Of a DNA stretch of 6,840 nt, positions 5,271 to 6,840 are shown piece by piece. The stretch's first letter is position 1; each line of letters opens with the position of its first letter. Below the pieces are notes generated by a model. The model did no database searches. It was given only the letters and a program-made list of their open reading frames with translations, and had not been told where the DNA came from. The position numbers were made by a program, and so were the translations under genes. The DNA is from Paracoccaceae bacterium (GTDB lineage: Bacteria; Pseudomonadota; Alphaproteobacteria; Rhodobacterales; Rhodobacteraceae). Where the stretch lies: the NCBI GenBank assembly GCA_003447515.1, contig DLZA01000188.1, forward strand, positions 1 to 6,840. Direction: 5' to 3'.

Positions 5271-5536
5271 TGGAAACCTGGATAGAAATGACCAAGCGTC
5301 ACAAGCAAGAAAGGATTGAGCTGGTGAAATCACTGGCACAATCCCGCTATAGCCAGACAGAAGCAGCAGAACTTCTGGACACAACACTTACTAATCTGAA
5401 TAATTTTATAAAGCGGAACGGTATTTACTGGATAACCATAAAACAAGGAAGAAGGTCAGATGTCAAAAGAGCTACAGAAGATAGCGTCATCGATAATCAG
5501 AGCAGCATCGATAGTTGCGATGGACAGCAAGCGTGA
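5270..5536 (+). CDS. Fis-like helix-turn-helix protein, 88 aa, GTG start
   Basis: The stop of the annealing gene and this GTG share one base (TAGTG), so re-initiation is likely; GGTGAG lies just upstream. A later in-frame ATG at 5288 is an alternative. After a basic helix (KRHKQERIELVKSLAQ, residues 9-24) comes a clear Fis-type helix-turn-helix, SQTEAAELLDTTLTNLNNF (28-46) plus IKRNGI. The first helix and AAELL turn fit, and the recognition helix contains T-N-L-N-N. The final 25 residues are polar, Ser/Asp/Gln-rich, and lie on a second reading frame (5460-5536) that encodes another small protein. That suggests the tail is not strongly constrained. Likely a DNA-binding regulator or DNA-bending accessory; target unknown. 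Confidence 0.72.
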   Translation: METWIEMTKRHKQERIELVKSLAQSRYSQTEAAELLDTTLTNLNNFIKRNGIYWITIKQGRRSDVKRATEDSVIDNQSSIDSCDGQQA

Positions 5537-5627
5537 ACCAAAGCGTCACACAATCTCGCAGCGAGCAGAAGAGATTGTAAAGCTGGCAGAGCTATTGAAG
5601 AAAGGGCTGGAGAAAAACAATGACTGA
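5460..5627 (+). CDS. 55 aa basic helical protein, overlapping the HTH gene
   Basis: The ATG at 5460 has a purine-rich ribosome site, AAGGAAGAAGG, just ahead. It opens a 55-codon frame that overlaps the end of the HTH gene by 77 nt in another frame and the next gene by 8 nt (ATGACTGA). The protein is basic and probably helical: SKELQKIASSIIRAASIVAM (residues 2-21), then KREPKRHTISQRAEEIVKLA (24-43) and ELLKKGLEKNND. Its gap-filling position, good ribosome site and shared junction style support it. An internal ATG at 5520 would shorten the overlap to 17 nt but lacks a ribosome site. Function unknown; nucleic-acid or protein binding would suit the charge. Confidence 0.62.
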   Translation: MSKELQKIASSIIRAASIVAMDSKREPKRHTISQRAEEIVKLAELLKKGLEKNND

Positions 5628-5808
5628 ACCCGCATTTATGGCGTTTGTAATATTCTCGTCACTGAGTGTTTGTGAGGAGTTTGTTGAGCATTATGACCTG
5701 GAAAGGATCTTCGAGCCTCAGTGCGTACAAATGGGCGGCGCTCCAGAGTATCAGCTTCCCATTCCAAACATCAGACCCATGCAAAGACCGGAGGCTTCTG
5801 ATGACTGA
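5620..5808 (+). CDS. 62 aa small protein with hydrophobic N-terminus, unknown function
   Basis: It starts within the ATGACTGA overlap with the previous gene and has GGAG 8 nt or so upstream. The N-terminal part FMAFVIFSSLSVCEEF (residues 6-21) is hydrophobic but short and preceded by an acidic residue, so it is a doubtful signal or membrane anchor. C18 and C35 flank EEFVEHYDLERIFEPQ and could form a disulfide if exported. The remainder is Pro-rich (YQLPIPNIRP). Small proteins with a hydrophobic start and two spaced Cys residues are frequent in phages of proteobacteria and remain unassigned. It ends in a second ATGACTGA overlap. Confidence 0.6.
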   Translation: MTEPAFMAFVIFSSLSVCEEFVEHYDLERIFEPQCVQMGGAPEYQLPIPNIRPMQRPEASDD

Positions 5809-6085
5809 GGATCAAATGCGAGAGGCCATGCTCAAAGATGCAAAGGAAATCAGAAAGAGAACCCAGCTGCGTGACGGTCAAAGCCAATCTCTAAAGCAGA
5901 ACATGGCTGTTGATTACAATGCGGGGGGCAGAGATGTTAAGCCAGAAACAAAAGAGATTATTGCTCTGGCAAACAAAGGTGTAGACCGTGACACCATATG
6001 CAGACGCATGACCTTTAAAGGATATAGTCGAAAGAAAACGCTCCATACTTTAGTGCGTCATTCTGATAAAATAAAAAAACGTTGA
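5801..6085 (+). CDS. 94 aa basic protein, possible helix-turn-helix, last gene of the operon
   Basis: The ATG at 5801 is in an ATGACTGA overlap with the upstream stop and has GGAG about 7 nt upstream. A longer frame from a GTG at 5666 would cover most of the preceding gene and has no ribosome site. The N-terminal part (MTEDQMREAMLKDAKEIRKR, residues 1-20) is helical. A Gln/Asn-rich middle part follows, then VKPETKEIIALANKGVDRDT (45-64) and a very basic end with ICRRMTFKGYSRKKTLHTLV and KIKKR. The last half looks like a small helix-turn-helix (helix, GVDRDTICRRM, then SRKKTLHTLVRH). A DNA-binding regulator at the end of the operon is plausible. The gene stops about 70 nt before the terminator. 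Confidence 0.68.
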   Translation: MTEDQMREAMLKDAKEIRKRTQLRDGQSQSLKQNMAVDYNAGGRDVKPETKEIIALANKGVDRDTICRRMTFKGYSRKKTLHTLVRHSDKIKKR

Positions 6086-6154
6086 CCCAAAACTCAAACT
6101 AATGCAAAGTAAACTTAATCGAGGGGTTTGGTCATCTTGTTCTGCTAGTTATTG

Positions 6155-6187
6155 AAAGCCCTCTCAGAGAAATCTGGGGGGGTTTTT
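6155..6187 (+). terminator. Strong intrinsic terminator ending the rightward operon
   Basis: The arm CCCTCTCAGA (6159-6168) pairs with TCTGGGGGGG (6173-6182) around a GAAA tetraloop, giving ten base pairs with two G-T wobbles. The stem can extend through g6158 and the AAA at 6155-6157 into the TTTTT tract (6183-6187). It lies 70 nt after the last plus-strand stop, between converging transcripts. On the minus strand the stem is followed by only three T residues, so leftward termination of the lysis transcript would be weaker. Confidence 0.9.
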
Positions 6188-6250
6188 CGTGGGGCCAGCA
6201 AGTCCATCACAACCCTGTCACAGTTTCCTGTTAGCCAGCCCCGAAAATAT
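6188..6250. other. Short gap between converging transcripts, no gene seen
   Basis: These 63 bases between the terminator and the endolysin stop show no ORF with a ribosome site, no clear repeat and no RNA gene. They would be the 3' untranslated region of the leftward lysis transcript. Confidence 0.6.
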
Positions 6251-6679
6251 TTATGCCCAATCTTTTACAGCGAAGCAAGGGCAAGCTTTTCTTGCATAGG
6301 AATTATGTCCAGATATTTCTTTGATGCTGGGGAACTTGCTGCTGTATTCCACAATCAATTCACGCAAAGCCTCTTCTTGCTCTGGTGTAAAGTTATCCAG
6401 AAAAGCATCGTCAGCACAGCCGCCACGACCACCAACCAGGCTCACCCCTATGGATGACTTGTTGCGGCCTCTACAGTGCGCCCCTGAGCGCTCTACGGGC
6501 CTGCCATAGCCTACAGATCCATCACGGTGAATGATTGCATGGTAGCCAATGTCAGACCAGTTGCGCTCTTCCACATGCCAGCGCCTAATCTCTGCGACTA
6601 CATCTTCAACAGACCGATCAGCATACCAGTTTGAATTGGTGGCAGTGCAGTGAATTATGATCTCGTTAATCTCTCTCAT
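6251..6679 (-). CDS. Endolysin: T7-lysozyme-like N-acetylmuramoyl-L-alanine amidase (Amidase_2)
   Basis: This 142 aa protein is a close structural match to T7 lysozyme, which cuts the amide bond between N-acetylmuramic acid and L-alanine in peptidoglycan. Zinc ligands are H10 (IIIHCTAT), H125 (SGHNSYARKACPCF) and C133. Y46 in IGYHAIIHRDGSV and K131 match the catalytic Tyr46 and Lys128 of T7 lysozyme, and the His-to-Cys spacing of eight residues is identical. SSIGVSLVGG (75-84) and FTPEQEEALRELI (97-109) are family landmarks. It is a single catalytic domain without a wall-binding domain or signal peptide, so it acts in a Gram-negative periplasm after a holin opens the membrane. The ATG overlaps the holin stop (ATGA), with AAAGG upstream. 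T7 lysozyme also inhibits T7 RNA polymerase; nothing here shows that second role. Confidence 0.95.
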   Translation of the reverse strand: MREINEIIIHCTATNSNWYADRSVEDVVAEIRRWHVEERNWSDIGYHAIIHRDGSVGYGRPVERSGAHCRGRNKSSIGVSLVGGRGGCADDAFLDNFTPEQEEALRELIVEYSSKFPSIKEISGHNSYARKACPCFAVKDWA

Positions 6680-6840
6680 TTTGTTAAGCCTTTCTGCTTT
6701 TCATATGTCCTAAGACCGCCAATACCTAACATGCCGCCAAGAACAGTGAGCAATGTTCCCATGTCAAACTCTGGCAACGGCGGGATCTGTGTACCCGTCA
6801 AAGCTACAACAAATAAGGCAACAGGCTGACCAATAAAATG
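6676..6840 (-). CDS. Holin, 3-TM type (partial, C-terminal 54 aa; N-terminus off the right edge)
   Basis: Reading leftward from the window edge gives 54 residues ending in a TGA that overlaps the endolysin ATG by 4 nt. They include a hydrophobic stretch (GQPVALFVVALTG, visible residues 4-16), a short Pro-rich loop (IPPLPEF) and a second hydrophobic segment (TLLTVLGGMLGIGG, 29-42). The end is basic: LRTYEKQKGLTK. A final helix ending in GxxGLRTYEKxKG is typical of the three-transmembrane holin family named for gene-transfer-agent release. Its place directly before the amidase supports the call: holin pores let the signal-less endolysin reach the cell wall. At least the first membrane segment is missing here. 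Confidence 0.78.
   Translation of the reverse strand, partial: HFIGQPVALFVVALTGTQIPPLPEFDMGTLLTVLGGMLGIGGLRTYEKQKGLTK

Noticed and set aside
5666..5800. GTG-started extension of the 94 aa final gene
   Set aside because: It would overlap the 62 aa gene for 135 nt without a ribosome site, whereas ATG 5801 has GGAG and a matching junction.
6102..6155. 17-codon frame ending at the terminator base, possible leader peptide
   Set aside because: No ribosome site precedes it, and no controlled gene follows on the plus strand.
6152..6509. Plus-strand frames over the endolysin
   Set aside because: They oppose a clear amidase gene with intact catalytic residues, and one begins inside the terminator.
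1..6840. CRISPR array, tRNA genes, insertion sequence or attachment site
   Set aside because: I saw no regularly spaced repeats, cloverleaf with conserved tRNA arms, transposase motifs or integrase-linked core repeat.

Overview
The window looks like part of a double-stranded DNA tailed phage (or prophage) of a Gram-negative, probably proteobacterial, host. The evidence is a RusA-type Holliday junction nuclease, a Gp157-family protein, an ERF-like annealing protein, and a holin plus T7-lysozyme-like amidase. Around them are many tiny, tightly overlapping genes with good Shine-Dalgarno sites. No host housekeeping gene, tRNA, rRNA, CRISPR array or insertion sequence is visible. No structural, packaging, polymerase, helicase or integrase gene falls inside the window, so lifestyle and host species cannot be settled here.

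Layout. On the left (1-613, minus strand) a small ribbon-helix-helix regulator with a TTG start overlaps by 4 nt the start of a rusA gene that runs off the left edge. An AT-rich divergent control region (614-735) has candidate promoters in both directions and inverted repeats that could be operators for the regulator. From 736 to 6085 the plus strand carries fifteen closely packed genes. First come eight accessory genes: 70, 94, 63 and 61 aa unknowns, a 45 aa membrane protein, a 56 aa CxxC zinc protein, a 105 aa winged-helix protein, and a 295 aa, very AT-rich unknown. Next is a recombination-flavoured block of Gp157, a ParB-like NGQHR protein and an ERF-like protein. Last come four small genes, one with a Fis-like helix-turn-helix. 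The run ends in a strong intrinsic terminator at 6155-6187. From the right edge, facing it, the minus strand carries the end of a 3-TM-type holin and a complete amidase endolysin, joined by an ATGA overlap.

How it fits together. The plus-strand run reads as one early or accessory operon. It is started from the divergent region and held together by translational coupling: six successive junctions from 1283 to 2276 overlap by 1-4 nt, and two later ones use an identical 8-nt ATGACTGA overlap. RusA (branched DNA cutting), the ERF-like protein (strand annealing) and Gp157 suggest a recombination or replication module split between two divergent transcripts. The lysis cassette belongs to a separate, converging transcript and is insulated by the terminator.

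Three genes are missed by a simple 60-codon ORF cutoff (45 aa at 1658, 56 aa at 1792, 55 aa at 5460), and two edge genes are partial (RusA, holin). The least explained items are the AT-rich 295 aa protein with a C-terminal HWR/W-rich domain, the ParB-like protein inside the annealing module, and the overprinted 5460-5536 segment. I see no clear evidence for a complete new defence or mobile system.
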